Notes: generated from the letters alone by a model not told the origin. A DNA stretch of 23,475 nt from Pirellulaceae bacterium (GCA_013002105.1 JABDKS010000476.1:1-23475); one strand, 5' to 3'; counted from the stretch's first letter, positions 1-8,332 are shown. Numbers and translations: made by a program.

Positions 1-1
1 T

Positions 2-121
2 GGTTGGGTTGATGCGATTATCGCGCCCGATCAGACGCGGCAATGGCTTGCCGAAGCGTTGCGTTTGATTCCACCGAATTGGAAGGCGGGTGATTTTCGT
101 ACCGGAGTTTTTCAGGTTTAA
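2..121 (+). CDS. Acyl-CoA carboxylase beta subunit (methylcrotonyl-CoA carboxylase type), C-terminal end only
   Basis: Only the last 39 codons are present; the gene starts before the window. Read from base 2, the frame gives GWVDAIIAPDQTRQWL, then a tail ending FRTGVFQV and a TAA stop at 119-121. The D-x-I-I-x-P-x-x-T-R block and a final F-x-x-G-[VI]-F-x-[VM] are the C-terminal signature of the carboxyltransferase (beta) subunits of methylcrotonyl-CoA and geranyl-CoA carboxylases. These biotin-dependent enzymes carboxylate 3-methylcrotonyl-CoA in leucine breakdown or its geranyl homologue in terpene breakdown. The gene 52 nt downstream is AtuA-like and the next is a methylglutaconyl-CoA-hydratase type, which supports the call. 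The substrate cannot be settled from this fragment; a propionyl-CoA carboxylase beta subunit is a less likely alternative. Confidence 0.72.
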   Translation, partial: GWVDAIIAPDQTRQWLAEALRLIPPNWKAGDFRTGVFQV

Positions 122-173
122 GCGGAAACGGGTTTTTTGCCGGGAGAGTTGTTTCGTTTGATGGAGTTGGTCT

Positions 174-1928
174 ATGCCAAGCATGATTCGCATCGGAAAC
201 GCACATGGTTTTTGGGGTGACCGGATCGAGGCCGCCGCGGAGATGCTGCAGGCAGACCCCGACTTGGATTACATCACGCTGGATTTCCTGGCCGAAGTCT
301 CCCTGTCGATCATGGCATCGCAGCGACAACACGATGCGTCGTTAGGGTATGCGACGGATTTCATCGACGTCGTTCGAACACTGGTTCCCTATTGGCGGTC
401 CGGTGGAAAGTGCCGATTAGTGACCAACGCGGGTGGGCTGAACCCGTTGGGCTGCGCTCGGGTCTGCCAGGAGATTCTGCAAGCCGCCGGCTGCGATGGT
501 CGCAGGATCGGTGTCGTCAGTGGTGACGACGTCTTGTCCTTGCTGACCAACGACACCGATTCGCGTAGCTTGGACACGCTGCAATCGTACGATCATGTTG
601 CCGATCGTTTGATGACGGCAAACGCGTATCTGGGGGCAGAGCCGATTGTCGAGGCGCTGTCACGTGGGAGTGACTTGGTCATCACCGGCCGTGTCGCAGA
701 TCCCAGCCTTACCGTTGGGCCTTGCATGCACGACTTCCAGTGGTCGCCGTCGGACTACCAGCGGATCGCCGGCGCGACGGTCGCTGGACATCTGATTGAG
801 TGCGGACGTCAAGTCACCGGTGGGATCGCAACCGATTGGCTGTCGCTTCCCGATGCAGGCGGTATTGGTTTTCCGATTGTCGAAGTCAGAGAGGATGGAA
901 GTTGTGTGGTGACCAAATCGACTGGTAGCGGCGGGCAGGTCACCGAGTCGACCGTAAAAGAACAGTTGATTTACGAAATAGGTGATCCGGATGTTTATCT
1001 GTCACCCGACGCCACGGTTTCCTTTTTGTCGTTGAATGTACAGCAACAGTCGCACGATCGAGTCGCGGTCAGCGGAGCGAAGGGGCAGAGTCCGTCGGAG
1101 ACATATAAAGTCAGCGCGACCTACGCGGCCGGTTTCCGTGCGGCGGGACAGTTAACGATTTACGGAGTCGATGCGCAGGCCAAAGCAACGCGGGCCGCGG
1201 AGTTAGTGTTTGAGACACTTAAAAGGGATGGAGCGACTTTTCAAAATCAATTGGTTGAGTTGCTGGGGACGGGTGCATGCGTTGTAGGTACTGATCGATC
1301 TGACTTAGGCAGTGCTAAGGAGGTCATACTGCGAATCGCAGTATCGGACAGCGATCGCCGATCGGTAGTAAAGTTCACTCGTGCGATGATGCCTCTGATC
1401 ACAGGTGGGCCACCGGGAACGACCGGATATGCTGAGGGTCGCCCCAAAGTTCATCCGCTGATTGGATATTGGCCGTGCCTGATCCGCAGGGACAGGGTCC
1501 GCTGGACGGTGCAGATACTCTCGATCGAGGGCGATCTGGATCGACCATCCTTGGAGGATTCAGATTCGACGCAGACGACTGCACCGGGAGGCACGCAGTG
1601 CGGATCATCGCCGCGGGAGGTTCTGTCCAGCAATTCGCTGAACGATATCGCACACGCGCGTAGCGGTGACAAAGGAATTCATGCCAACATTGGCGTCATC
1701 GCTCGCGAATCAAAACAATTTGATCTTTTGAAAAGCCATGTAACGCGGGAGCGTGTTGCCGAGCATTTGGATGTTGATGTCGATGCGGTCTTGGTGTATC
1801 CGATGCAAAACCTGGCGGCAATCAATTTTGTGATCCTGGGAATTCTTGAAAATCCGTTAAGGACCGATGCGCAAGGGAAGACGCTCGGCCAGCAATTACT
1901 TCAGTTACCGCTGCGTCACTCAATCTAG
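174..1928 (+). CDS. AtuA/DUF1446 family acyl-CoA catabolism protein
   Basis: This 584-residue protein has the two-part layout of the acyclic terpene utilisation AtuA family. The core domain (about residues 4-450) opens with IRIGNAHGFWGDR and includes LVTNAGGLNP and LVITGRVADPSL. A C-terminal AtuA-like domain (about 485-584) carries the characteristic HARSGDKG motif at residues 494-501. In Pseudomonas the family is needed for growth on citronellol/geraniol, but its chemical step is not established to my knowledge. The start at 174 has GGAG at 163-166, 7 nt away; an ATG three codons later is possible. The gene sits 52 nt after the carboxylase beta subunit and 13 nt before the hydratase, so it is very probably part of the same operon and acts on a branched acyl-CoA or its degradation. 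Family assignment is firm; the biochemical role is inferred from context. Confidence 0.88.
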   Translation: MPSMIRIGNAHGFWGDRIEAAAEMLQADPDLDYITLDFLAEVSLSIMASQRQHDASLGYATDFIDVVRTLVPYWRSGGKCRLVTNAGGLNPLGCARVCQEILQAAGCDGRRIGVVSGDDVLSLLTNDTDSRSLDTLQSYDHVADRLMTANAYLGAEPIVEALSRGSDLVITGRVADPSLTVGPCMHDFQWSPSDYQRIAGATVAGHLIECGRQVTGGIATDWLSLPDAGGIGFPIVEVREDGSCVVTKSTGSGGQVTESTVKEQLIYEIGDPDVYLSPDATVSFLSLNVQQQSHDRVAVSGAKGQSPSETYKVSATYAAGFRAAGQLTIYGVDAQAKATRAAELVFETLKRDGATFQNQLVELLGTGACVVGTDRSDLGSAKEVILRIAVSDSDRRSVVKFTRAMMPLITGGPPGTTGYAEGRPKVHPLIGYWPCLIRRDRVRWTVQILSIEGDLDRPSLEDSDSTQTTAPGGTQCGSSPREVLSSNSLNDIAHARSGDKGIHANIGVIARESKQFDLLKSHVTRERVAEHLDVDVDAVLVYPMQNLAAINFVILGILENPLRTDAQGKTLGQQLLQLPLRHSI

Positions 1929-1941
1929 CAAGGTGAGCGTC

Positions 1942-2706
1942 ATGGATTCCACCGTATTGTTTCATCGCCACGATCGAGCGATTGCCGTGCTGACGCTCAA
2001 TCGTCCGGACAAACGTAATGCGTTGACCATCGAACTGATGGACGCGTTGCAGGCGGAAATTGGACGCTTGGAAGCGGACGCGGATTGTCGGGTGGTGATT
2101 CTTTGTGGTGCTGGCCCGATGTTTTGTGCTGGGTTGGATTTGATCGAAGCAGCCGAGTCGAAGGTGGCCGAGCGTAGCGCGCAAAGTGTGGCGAAGACAT
2201 TTCAAGCCCTGGTCAGCAGTCCGCTGATTAGTATTGCGTCGGTCCAAGGCGGTGCTCTCGCGGGCGGTGCCGGTTTGATGGCATCCTGCGACTTTGCCGT
2301 CGCCACCACCGATGCCAAATTCGGGTTCCCGGAAGTCCGGCGTGGGCTCGTGCCGGCTTTGGTGTCGGCGGTGCTTCGTTCTCGGCTTCGAGATTCCGAG
2401 ATGCGACAACTGTTCTTACTCGGTGAAGCGATTGATGCGCAGTCCGCACTACAGCTTGGCTTGGTGCAACGTGTCGTTCCCGAGCGCAAGTTGATGGAGG
2501 AAGTTCATTGGATTGCACAGACGGTTTGCAAAGGCGGGCCCGATGCGATTCGGCAGACGAAAGAATTGATTCGGCAGGTGTGTGGATCGAATCTGAACGC
2601 GATTGCCGATACATTGTCGGCGCACTGGAAAGCGAGGACCGGTGAGGAGGCAAAAGAGGGGTTGGCCGCGTTTCGCGAACGACGACAGCCGAATTGGATG
2701 CGATGA
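1942..2706 (+). CDS. Enoyl-CoA hydratase/isomerase (crotonase), methylglutaconyl-CoA hydratase type
   Basis: This 254-residue crotonase has the usual family length. NRPDKRNALT lies near the N-terminus. The oxyanion-hole segments are GPMFCAGLDL and GGALAGGAGLMASCDFAVA, followed by FPEVRRGLVPALVS, whose Glu matches the first catalytic Glu (E144) of rat crotonase. At the position of the second (E164) my alignment by eye gives Gln within QLFLLG. Loss of that second Glu, with the GLVPA turn, resembles LiuC/AtuE-type hydratases acting on 3-methylglutaconyl-CoA or its isohexenyl homologue. I chose ATG 1942 because AGGTGA lies at 1931-1936 and homology begins there; the frame is open back to 1867, but that would overlap the AtuA gene. 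Between a carboxylase subunit and an acyl-CoA dehydrogenase, it probably hydrates the carboxylated enoyl-CoA. Confidence 0.88.
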   Translation: MDSTVLFHRHDRAIAVLTLNRPDKRNALTIELMDALQAEIGRLEADADCRVVILCGAGPMFCAGLDLIEAAESKVAERSAQSVAKTFQALVSSPLISIASVQGGALAGGAGLMASCDFAVATTDAKFGFPEVRRGLVPALVSAVLRSRLRDSEMRQLFLLGEAIDAQSALQLGLVQRVVPERKLMEEVHWIAQTVCKGGPDAIRQTKELIRQVCGSNLNAIADTLSAHWKARTGEEAKEGLAAFRERRQPNWMR

Positions 2707-2794
2707 AAACGCCGAAAATCTGACTCATACCGCGATCGCAGGCGTAAAATAAGACGTATCGTCACCCGCTTGCACTGATCGGGAGGTGGCTTGG

Positions 2795-2923
2795 ATGGAT
2801 AGCAGAATTTGCAGAAACATTGGCGTGCCGATATTTGACGCCGCGAGCATCCGCCCGTTGCGGCGTCTGGTTGGCTCGCGGTTACTCTTGACTATCGCCT
2901 GCGGTGGGAGAGCATCCCGATGA
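2795..2923 (+). CDS. Possible 42-codon leader ORF overlapping the acyl-CoA dehydrogenase start
   Basis: An ATG at 2795 is preceded by a strong Shine-Dalgarno GGGAGG at 2781-2786, 8 nt away, one of the best in the window. The frame encodes 42 residues beginning MDSRICRNIGVPIF. It is basic (eight Arg) with a short hydrophobic stretch near the end (LLLTIAC). Its TGA at 2921-2923 overlaps the ATG of the acyl-CoA dehydrogenase at 2920-2922 in an ATGA arrangement, the classic geometry for translational coupling. A weak sigma70-like pair (CTGACT 2720-2725, TAAAAT 2745-2750, 19-nt spacing) lies upstream. I recognise no family. It may be a real small protein, a leader whose translation sets dehydrogenase expression, or chance. 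A comparison of close relatives would decide. Confidence 0.4.
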   Translation: MDSRICRNIGVPIFDAASIRPLRRLVGSRLLLTIACGGRASR

Positions 2924-4701
2924 ACGCACCGGTCGCAAAGAAACGCGCGCACACTGAACGCCGTGAAAAACAGGTCCGCGAGGCAGAGGAACTGTTGTTC
3001 TCGGGACCCCAGCGACAGAGCTTCGGAAAAAGTCTCTTTTCGGGGAACTTCGTCGGATCGCTCGTCTTTCCCTATCCCGCCTTGCCCGACGATCAGCAGG
3101 CGGCAATGGAGCGTGCGTTGGAGCAGTTGCGCAAGGTGTGCGATCAATATCTTGATCCCGACCAAATCGATCGTAACGCCGACATTCCACAGGAGTTGAT
3201 TTCTGGGTTGGGGGAGATTGGACTATTGGGAATGACAGCTCCCGTGTCGGTCGGCGGTCGGAATTTTTCGCAACTCGCCTACTGCCGACTGCTCGAAGAA
3301 CTCGGTTCCCGTTGCAGTTCGACGTCGATCTTTGTCAATGCCCATCATTCGATTGGGATGCGCGGTTTGTTGTTGTTTGGCACCGATGACCAAAAACAAA
3401 AATGGTTGCCCGGGCTGGTTAGCGGAGAGAAAATCGCGGCTTTTGCGCTGACTGAATCGCAAGCGGGCAGCGATGCGTCCAACGTTCAGACCACGGCCAC
3501 ATTGACCGACGATGGGCAGCACTTTGTGCTAAACGGCACCAAACGGTATATCACCAATGGTGCGATCGCAGATTTGTTGACTGTGATGGCACGAACGAAG
3601 GTTGCCGACAGCGACGAAACGGCGGTCACCGCATTCTTGGTAACTCCCGATATGCCGGGATTTCGTGTCATCGAGCCAAGAATGGAAAAGTTGGGAATTC
3701 GCGGTACAGCGACCGCAAAACTGGCGTTCGATCAAATGCAGGTGCCGGTTCAGAACGTACTCGGTCCGATCGGAAAGGGGCTCCGAGTTGCCTTGACGGT
3801 GCTCGATTTTGGACGGACCACTTTTGGTGCTTGTTGCACGGGTGCTGCCAAGACGTGTGTCAGATTGGCCAACGAACACGCACATCGTCGGGTTCAGTTT
3901 GGGCAGACGCTGGCCGAGTTTGAATTAGTGCAGAAAAAGCTTGCTCTAATCTCAGCGGATACATACGCGATGGAGGCGATGACAAAAGTCACTGCCGGAT
4001 TGATCGACGGCGGTTGCGAAGACTACATGCTGGAGACCGCGATGCTGAAGGTGTGGAGTACCGAGCGATTGTGGGAGATCGTCAATGAAACGTTCCAAAT
4101 CTACGGTGGTGCCGCGTACTTTACGGATCAGCCACTCGAGCGGATGTTGCGTGATGCGAGGATCAATCAAATCGGCGAGGGAGCCAATGAGGTGCTGACG
4201 TCGTTTATTGGACTGGTTGGAATGCGAGATCCCGGTGAAGAGTTACGGACCGTCGCCGAGGCCGCTGTGCGATCATGGCGTCATTTCATGGCGTTGGCAC
4301 GTTTTTCGATGCGTGAAGCGTCGCGACGTTGTTCACGTCCGAAATTGACGGTGCGATCGTCCGAGTTGAAGCCGGCGGAAAAACGGTTGGCCAAGCAAAT
4401 CAAGCAGTTCGGCATCTGCGTACAACGAGAACTGATCCGACACCGCGAAGATATTCTGGAGCGGCAATTAGTTCACGAACGATTTGCCTGTGCAGCGATG
4501 GAGATTTACGCGGCCACCGCCGTGATCAGTCGCCGCGACGCCGAGATTCAAACGCGACGGGACACGGATGGCGACGCGGACCGTCAGAAACTCGCGAGCT
4601 TTTTCTTGGCAAAATCCGAACGACGAGTCCGTGAATGTCTGCGCGGCCTGCGCGATAACGATGACGTTCTTCTAATTCACGCGGCCGAAACGACCGGGTA
4701 A
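2920..4701 (+). CDS. Acyl-CoA dehydrogenase, VLCAD/ACAD9-like with C-terminal extension
   Basis: This flavoprotein should oxidise an acyl-CoA to the trans-2-enoyl-CoA and pass electrons to electron-transfer flavoprotein. The 593-residue chain has an N-terminal extension (about 1-50), an ACAD core (about 60-435) and an extra C-terminal helical region (about 440-593), the architecture of VLCAD/ACAD9. The FAD-contact segment FALTESQAGSD is at 176-185, HRRVQFGQTLAEFELVQ at 322-338, YGGAAYF at 395-401, and the catalytic-base motif is GEGANE with Glu at 420. Isovaleryl-CoA dehydrogenases keep their base elsewhere, so this is not a simple IVD even though the neighbours look like leucine catabolism. 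The start at 2920 has GGGAG at 2906-2910 and overlaps the stop of a 42-codon ORF. The chain length preferred by the enzyme is unknown. Confidence 0.9.
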   Translation: MNAPVAKKRAHTERREKQVREAEELLFSGPQRQSFGKSLFSGNFVGSLVFPYPALPDDQQAAMERALEQLRKVCDQYLDPDQIDRNADIPQELISGLGEIGLLGMTAPVSVGGRNFSQLAYCRLLEELGSRCSSTSIFVNAHHSIGMRGLLLFGTDDQKQKWLPGLVSGEKIAAFALTESQAGSDASNVQTTATLTDDGQHFVLNGTKRYITNGAIADLLTVMARTKVADSDETAVTAFLVTPDMPGFRVIEPRMEKLGIRGTATAKLAFDQMQVPVQNVLGPIGKGLRVALTVLDFGRTTFGACCTGAAKTCVRLANEHAHRRVQFGQTLAEFELVQKKLALISADTYAMEAMTKVTAGLIDGGCEDYMLETAMLKVWSTERLWEIVNETFQIYGGAAYFTDQPLERMLRDARINQIGEGANEVLTSFIGLVGMRDPGEELRTVAEAAVRSWRHFMALARFSMREASRRCSRPKLTVRSSELKPAEKRLAKQIKQFGICVQRELIRHREDILERQLVHERFACAAMEIYAATAVISRRDAEIQTRRDTDGDADRQKLASFFLAKSERRVRECLRGLRDNDDVLLIHAAETTG

Positions 4702-4957
4702 TCGATGCCCCCTTGCTGGGGAGTTCTTTGGATCGCGTGTTAATGTAAGTGCTTTCTGTTAAACGACTTGCGGAATATTGCCTGAACCGGGCGAACCGAT
4801 CGGGACGTAGAACTGGTGGCGAAAGCATTCACCGCCCACGTTTATCCCCCCAATTGCTTTGCCAAGCCGACCGGCGGTGTCTCTGGCTGGAAACAAATCT
4901 CATCGTCCCAGTCATGAATCCCTTGTTGTTTGAAATCTGTGAAAAGGATCTCGTTCG

Positions 4958-5722
4958 ATGTTTGCGCTGCGCACTACCGTCGTCGTTCTGTTCTTGCTGG
5001 CGTGGCCAGTCGGGCCGGATGCGGTTGCGCAGGTCGGTCTGGGGTCCACGCTCTGGGCTTGGACTGATTCTGCTGCCCACCATGAAGCCGTCGTGAATGT
5101 CTCTTTGGACGGCGGCAGTGGTACCGGCATCATCGTTGCCGTCGACCGTGACAAACCCGTTTCGGATGGTTACGAAGGCTACTGTCTGACGGCCAATCAC
5201 GTTGTCGAATCCGACAACGACCGCCGCGCGATCAAGCTGCGCTATCGCAATGGTCGAACCGTGAGCCACTGCAAGGTGGTGAAGTCAGATCCCCAATCGG
5301 ACATCGCGCTATTGTGGGTCTGGGTGCCGGCAGACGTTCGACCTGTCCGCATTGCGGATCGCGAAGCCCGGCCAAACGATTGGCTCGAATTTGCCGGTCT
5401 GGGCGGCGCGTCCGATCCGGCGTGCTGCCTACGTACATTCTCGTCCAAGGCTTCCGTGCCGACAAACGAGGACATTTTGTTTGCCGACGTTTCGTTGCTG
5501 CCGGGTGATTCAGGTGGTCCGGTATTCAATGACCATCGGGAGTTGGTCGGAATCATCTCCGGTGGTTGGATGTGGTGGGACGGCAAGATTGTCACGGCGC
5601 AGGGTAATCCGATCAGTGCTACGTGGCCCGCGCGAGCTGCGAATGTCAGTGTAATCAAAAAGATGATCGACAATTCCGCGGCAATGCTGGTCAGCCGCGA
5701 CGACTCCTCAGTGACCAAATGA
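4958..5722 (+). CDS. Secreted trypsin-like serine protease (S1 fold)
   Basis: This 254-residue protein has a signal peptide (hydrophobic TVVVLFLLAWPVG, likely cut after AVA near residue 24). It carries a full chymotrypsin-fold catalytic triad: His81 in LTANHVV, Asp115 in QSDIALL, and Ser185 in LPGDSGGPVF. The chain ends soon after the S1 barrel with no PDZ domain, so it is unlike DegP/HtrA. Cysteines at 76, 105, 156 and 157 could form disulfides in the periplasm or outside the cell. The start at 4958 is supported by AAGGA at 4944-4948. It follows a 256-nt gap after the dehydrogenase and converges on the dehydrogenase/synthetase pair, so it is probably a single-gene unit unrelated to the catabolic genes. 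The substrate is not predictable. Confidence 0.85.
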   Translation: MFALRTTVVVLFLLAWPVGPDAVAQVGLGSTLWAWTDSAAHHEAVVNVSLDGGSGTGIIVAVDRDKPVSDGYEGYCLTANHVVESDNDRRAIKLRYRNGRTVSHCKVVKSDPQSDIALLWVWVPADVRPVRIADREARPNDWLEFAGLGGASDPACCLRTFSSKASVPTNEDILFADVSLLPGDSGGPVFNDHRELVGIISGGWMWWDGKIVTAQGNPISATWPARAANVSVIKKMIDNSAAMLVSRDDSSVTK

Positions 5723-5751
5723 TTGTGAAGTCGTGAAACTTGTGTTCCGAT

Positions 5752-6504
5752 TTACTTCGCAGGCATTCGCATGCCGCCGTCCAATCGCAGCGTCGTGCCA
5801 TTGATCATTGGGTTTTCGATCACGTTGACAACCAGTTGTGCGAACTCGCAGGGACGACCAAATCGCTTGGGGAACAACGTTTGCATCTGCAAAGCGTCGT
5901 GATACTTGTCGGACACTTGTTTCATCATCGGCGTTTCGAAGACTCCCGGGGCAACGGTGACAACACGGATCCCTAGTGGAGCGAGTTCCCGTGCGGCTGG
6001 CAAAGTAAGCGCTGCTACGCCGCCTTTCGATGCAGCGTACGCCGCTTGCCCGATTTGGCCCTCGAACGCGGCGATCGACGACGTCATGATCACGATCCCT
6101 TGTTCGCCGTTTTCGTCCGGCGGATTGTGCTGCATCCTGTCGGCCGCCAAACGCAGGACGTTGAATGTTCCAATCAGGTTGACGTCGATGACGCGGCGGA
6201 AGGCATCCAAGTCAAACGGTCCCTCGCGTCCGGCGATTCGTGCGCCGTGGATGATGCCGGCACAGATGATGACACCACGAAGTTCCCCGCGGCTCGTATC
6301 GATGGAATCTATCACCGACAGGACTGAGTTTTCGTCGGTGATGTCGGTTTGGTGATAAGTCGCACCGTTGTGTACGGCATTAGTAGGCGGTTGCACGTCC
6401 GCGTTGACAACATCGGCCTGACGGCTGGATAGCAATTTGACGCAGGCAGCGCCCAATCCAGAGCTCCCGCCGGCGACCAGGAAGGTTGCTCCCGCGATTT
6501 TCAT
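5752..6504 (-). CDS. Short-chain dehydrogenase, HSD17B10-like 3-hydroxyacyl-CoA dehydrogenase
   Basis: This is a 250-residue classical SDR. The nucleotide motif AGGSSGLG spans 11-18 and Asp36 after beta-2 indicates NAD preference. NLIGTFNVLRLAADRM follows, then catalytic Ser143, Tyr156 and Lys160 in AAYAASK. Segments such as GREGPFDL, AFEGQIGQAAYAASKGG, VAPGVFETPM and NGTTLRLDGGMRM closely match human HSD17B10 (type 2 3-hydroxyacyl-CoA dehydrogenase), as far as I can recall that sequence. That enzyme oxidises 3-hydroxyacyl-CoA, including 2-methyl-3-hydroxybutyryl-CoA from isoleucine. The gene starts 19 nt after the acyl-CoA synthetase stop on the same strand, so the two form an operon. With the divergent thiolase it supplies the third and fourth steps of beta-oxidation. 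The exact substrate remains open. Confidence 0.87.
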   Translation of the reverse strand: MKIAGATFLVAGGSSGLGAACVKLLSSRQADVVNADVQPPTNAVHNGATYHQTDITDENSVLSVIDSIDTSRGELRGVIICAGIIHGARIAGREGPFDLDAFRRVIDVNLIGTFNVLRLAADRMQHNPPDENGEQGIVIMTSSIAAFEGQIGQAAYAASKGGVAALTLPAARELAPLGIRVVTVAPGVFETPMMKQVSDKYHDALQMQTLFPKRFGRPCEFAQLVVNVIENPMINGTTLRLDGGMRMPAK

Positions 6505-6523
6505 GATGAATCTTTCGAACGTG

Positions 6524-8200
6524 TCACGCAGTGGGCACCGAGGCGGCGTCCTGCAGATGAAAGTGGTCGATGGCCATTTGGCGCAATTTGAATTTTTGAA
6601 TCTTGCCTGTCACCGTGGTCGGAAAACTTTCGACAAACCAGACGTATCGCGGCGTTTTGAACTTTGCCAAGTGATGTTGGCAGAACTCGCAGATTTCTTG
6701 TTCACTGATCGTCGTGTTTTTCCGCCGCACGATACAGGCCAAGATTTGTTCGCCAAACCGATGGTCGGGTACGCCGACAACCTGTACATCTTGCACGGTT
6801 GGGTGTCGGTACAGCAATTCTTCGATTTCACGCGGCGAAATATTTTCACCGCCTCGAATGATCATGTCTTTCAGGCGTCCCGTGATTCGAAAATACCCAT
6901 CGACGTGACGCACCGCCAAGTCTCCGGTGTGAAGCCATCCGTCGGGGTCGATTGTTTTGGCGGTGAAATCGGGGTCGTTGTAATAGCCCAGCATTACATT
7001 GTGCCCGCGCGTACAAAGTTCACCAGACACGCCATCGTTAAGCGTACGGCCGCTTTCGGGGTCAATGATCTTTGCTTCGACGCCCGGAATCACCCGTCCC
7101 ACGGTACCGACTCTTTTTTCGATCGGATCATCGGTAAGCGTCATCGTAATCAGTGGTGATGCTTCGGTTTGCCCGTAGGCAATGGTGATTTCACGCGCGC
7201 CCATTTCGGTCGTCACACGCTTCATCAGTTCGATTGGGCAGGGGCTTCCAGCCATGATTCCGGTTCGCAACGAAGATAGGTTTCGGCTGCGAAACTCCGG
7301 CTGTTCGAACATCGCGATAAACATGGTTGGCACTCCGTATACGGCCGTGCATCGTTCGTTTTCGATCGCGTCGAGCGTCGCAGCGGCTTGGAAGCACTCG
7401 TGCGGAAAGATCATCGCGGCTCCACGAATCGCGGCACAAAGAGTTCCCAGGACGCAGCCGAAGCAGTGATATAGCGGAACGGGGACGCAGATTCGGTCCG
7501 CTTCGGTGAATTTCTGGCACTCGCCGGCGTAGAACGCGTTGAGCAATAGATTTCGGTGAGTCAGTAACGCCCCCTTGGGATTTCCTGTGGTTCCGGACGT
7601 GTACTGCAAGTTGATCGGATCGTCAGGCTGGACTTTCTCAATTGCCTGTTGCAACTGTTGGTCGGACACCGTCTCGCCCATTTGCTCTATCTGACTCCAG
7701 TCGAACATGGCGGGATGGGCGGCGCCCTGCAGTCGAACCAGGAATTTCAGCTTAGGGAATCGATCATTGTGAAGATTGCCCGCCCGCGACGTTGATAGAT
7801 CTGGCCATAGCTGTTGCAGCAATTCGTCGTAATTGCACGACTTGAATTGGTCGATTAACGCCAGGCCGCGTATGTCTGACTTGGCCAGGGTGAATGCGAG
7901 TTCGTCGGATCGATATGATGGGTTGATCGTGATCAGGACCACGCCAATGCGTGCGGTCGCAAATTGGAGTAGGACCCATTGCGGCCAGTTGGTCGCCCAC
8001 ACGCCGAAGTGATCACCGTGTCGTAATCCCAATTGCAAGAGACCTTTGGCGACTCGATCGACGGCGAGATCCAATTCGCTCCAAGTCATTCGCACGTCGG
8101 CTTGGGGAAACACGATCGCGTCACCATCTGCATTTCGCTTTGCTGTCTTGGACAACACACGGCCGATCGTCATTTGATCGACCCAAGGCTGGGCAACCAT
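6524..8200 (-). CDS. Acyl-CoA synthetase (AMP-forming), ACSF2-like
   Basis: This 558-residue ANL-superfamily enzyme activates a carboxylic acid to its CoA thioester through an acyl-adenylate. All signature motifs are present: the P-loop-like YTSGTTGNPKG at 200-210, YGQTEAS at 342-348, GWLHTGDLA with Asp427, GRLKDMIIRGGENISP with Arg442 at the hinge, and the C-terminal catalytic Lys533 in TVTGKIQK. The overall pattern resembles ACSF2/medium-chain fatty-acid ligases (start VDQMTIGRVL, PLYHCFG). ATG 8200 is supported by GGGAGG 7 nt upstream on the minus strand; Met10 is a weaker alternative. It is first in an operon with the HSD17B10-like dehydrogenase and divergent from the thiolase. It could feed medium-chain or branched acids into the pathway. 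Confidence 0.92.
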   Translation of the reverse strand: MVAQPWVDQMTIGRVLSKTAKRNADGDAIVFPQADVRMTWSELDLAVDRVAKGLLQLGLRHGDHFGVWATNWPQWVLLQFATARIGVVLITINPSYRSDELAFTLAKSDIRGLALIDQFKSCNYDELLQQLWPDLSTSRAGNLHNDRFPKLKFLVRLQGAAHPAMFDWSQIEQMGETVSDQQLQQAIEKVQPDDPINLQYTSGTTGNPKGALLTHRNLLLNAFYAGECQKFTEADRICVPVPLYHCFGCVLGTLCAAIRGAAMIFPHECFQAAATLDAIENERCTAVYGVPTMFIAMFEQPEFRSRNLSSLRTGIMAGSPCPIELMKRVTTEMGAREITIAYGQTEASPLITMTLTDDPIEKRVGTVGRVIPGVEAKIIDPESGRTLNDGVSGELCTRGHNVMLGYYNDPDFTAKTIDPDGWLHTGDLAVRHVDGYFRITGRLKDMIIRGGENISPREIEELLYRHPTVQDVQVVGVPDHRFGEQILACIVRRKNTTISEQEICEFCQHHLAKFKTPRYVWFVESFPTTVTGKIQKFKLRQMAIDHFHLQDAASVPTA

Positions 8201-8248
8201 GATGCAACCTCCCGCAACAGAAGATTTCGGCAGAAAGAAGATAGCTAC

Positions 8249-8254
8249 ATTATA
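8249..8254 (-). promoter_or_regulatory. Possible -10 box for the acyl-CoA synthetase operon
   Basis: The minus strand reads a perfect TATAAT here, inside the 132-nt gap between the divergent synthetase and thiolase genes. It would give a leader of about 40 nt before ATG 8200. I could not find a convincing -35 hexamer at 16-18 nt, so this rests on one hexamer only. Confidence 0.3.
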
Positions 8255-8332
8255 GGCAGCAGAACGATGTCCAACGCAGTTTTTCGCCTGATTACTGCTG
8301 GCAGCGTATCATGGGGTAAGAGGTAGATAGAC

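Noticed and set aside
1822..2409. 195-codon minus-strand frame opposite the AtuA end and crotonase
   Set aside because: Composition is shadow-like (Arg/His/Gln-rich), it spans two real genes, and it has no ribosome site.
4709..4721. CCCC-TTGCT-GGGG hairpin after the acyl-CoA dehydrogenase stop
   Set aside because: The stem is only 4 bp and the following AGTTCTTTG is a poor T tract, so I do not call it a terminator.
4749..5096. 115-codon plus-strand frame with GTG start before the serine protease
   Set aside because: It overlaps the protease signal-peptide region in another frame, is Arg/Leu/Cys-rich like a shadow, and has no good ribosome site.
6437..7159. 240-codon plus-strand frame opposite the synthetase
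   Set aside because: It lies antisense to conserved ANL motifs and has no recognisable domain.
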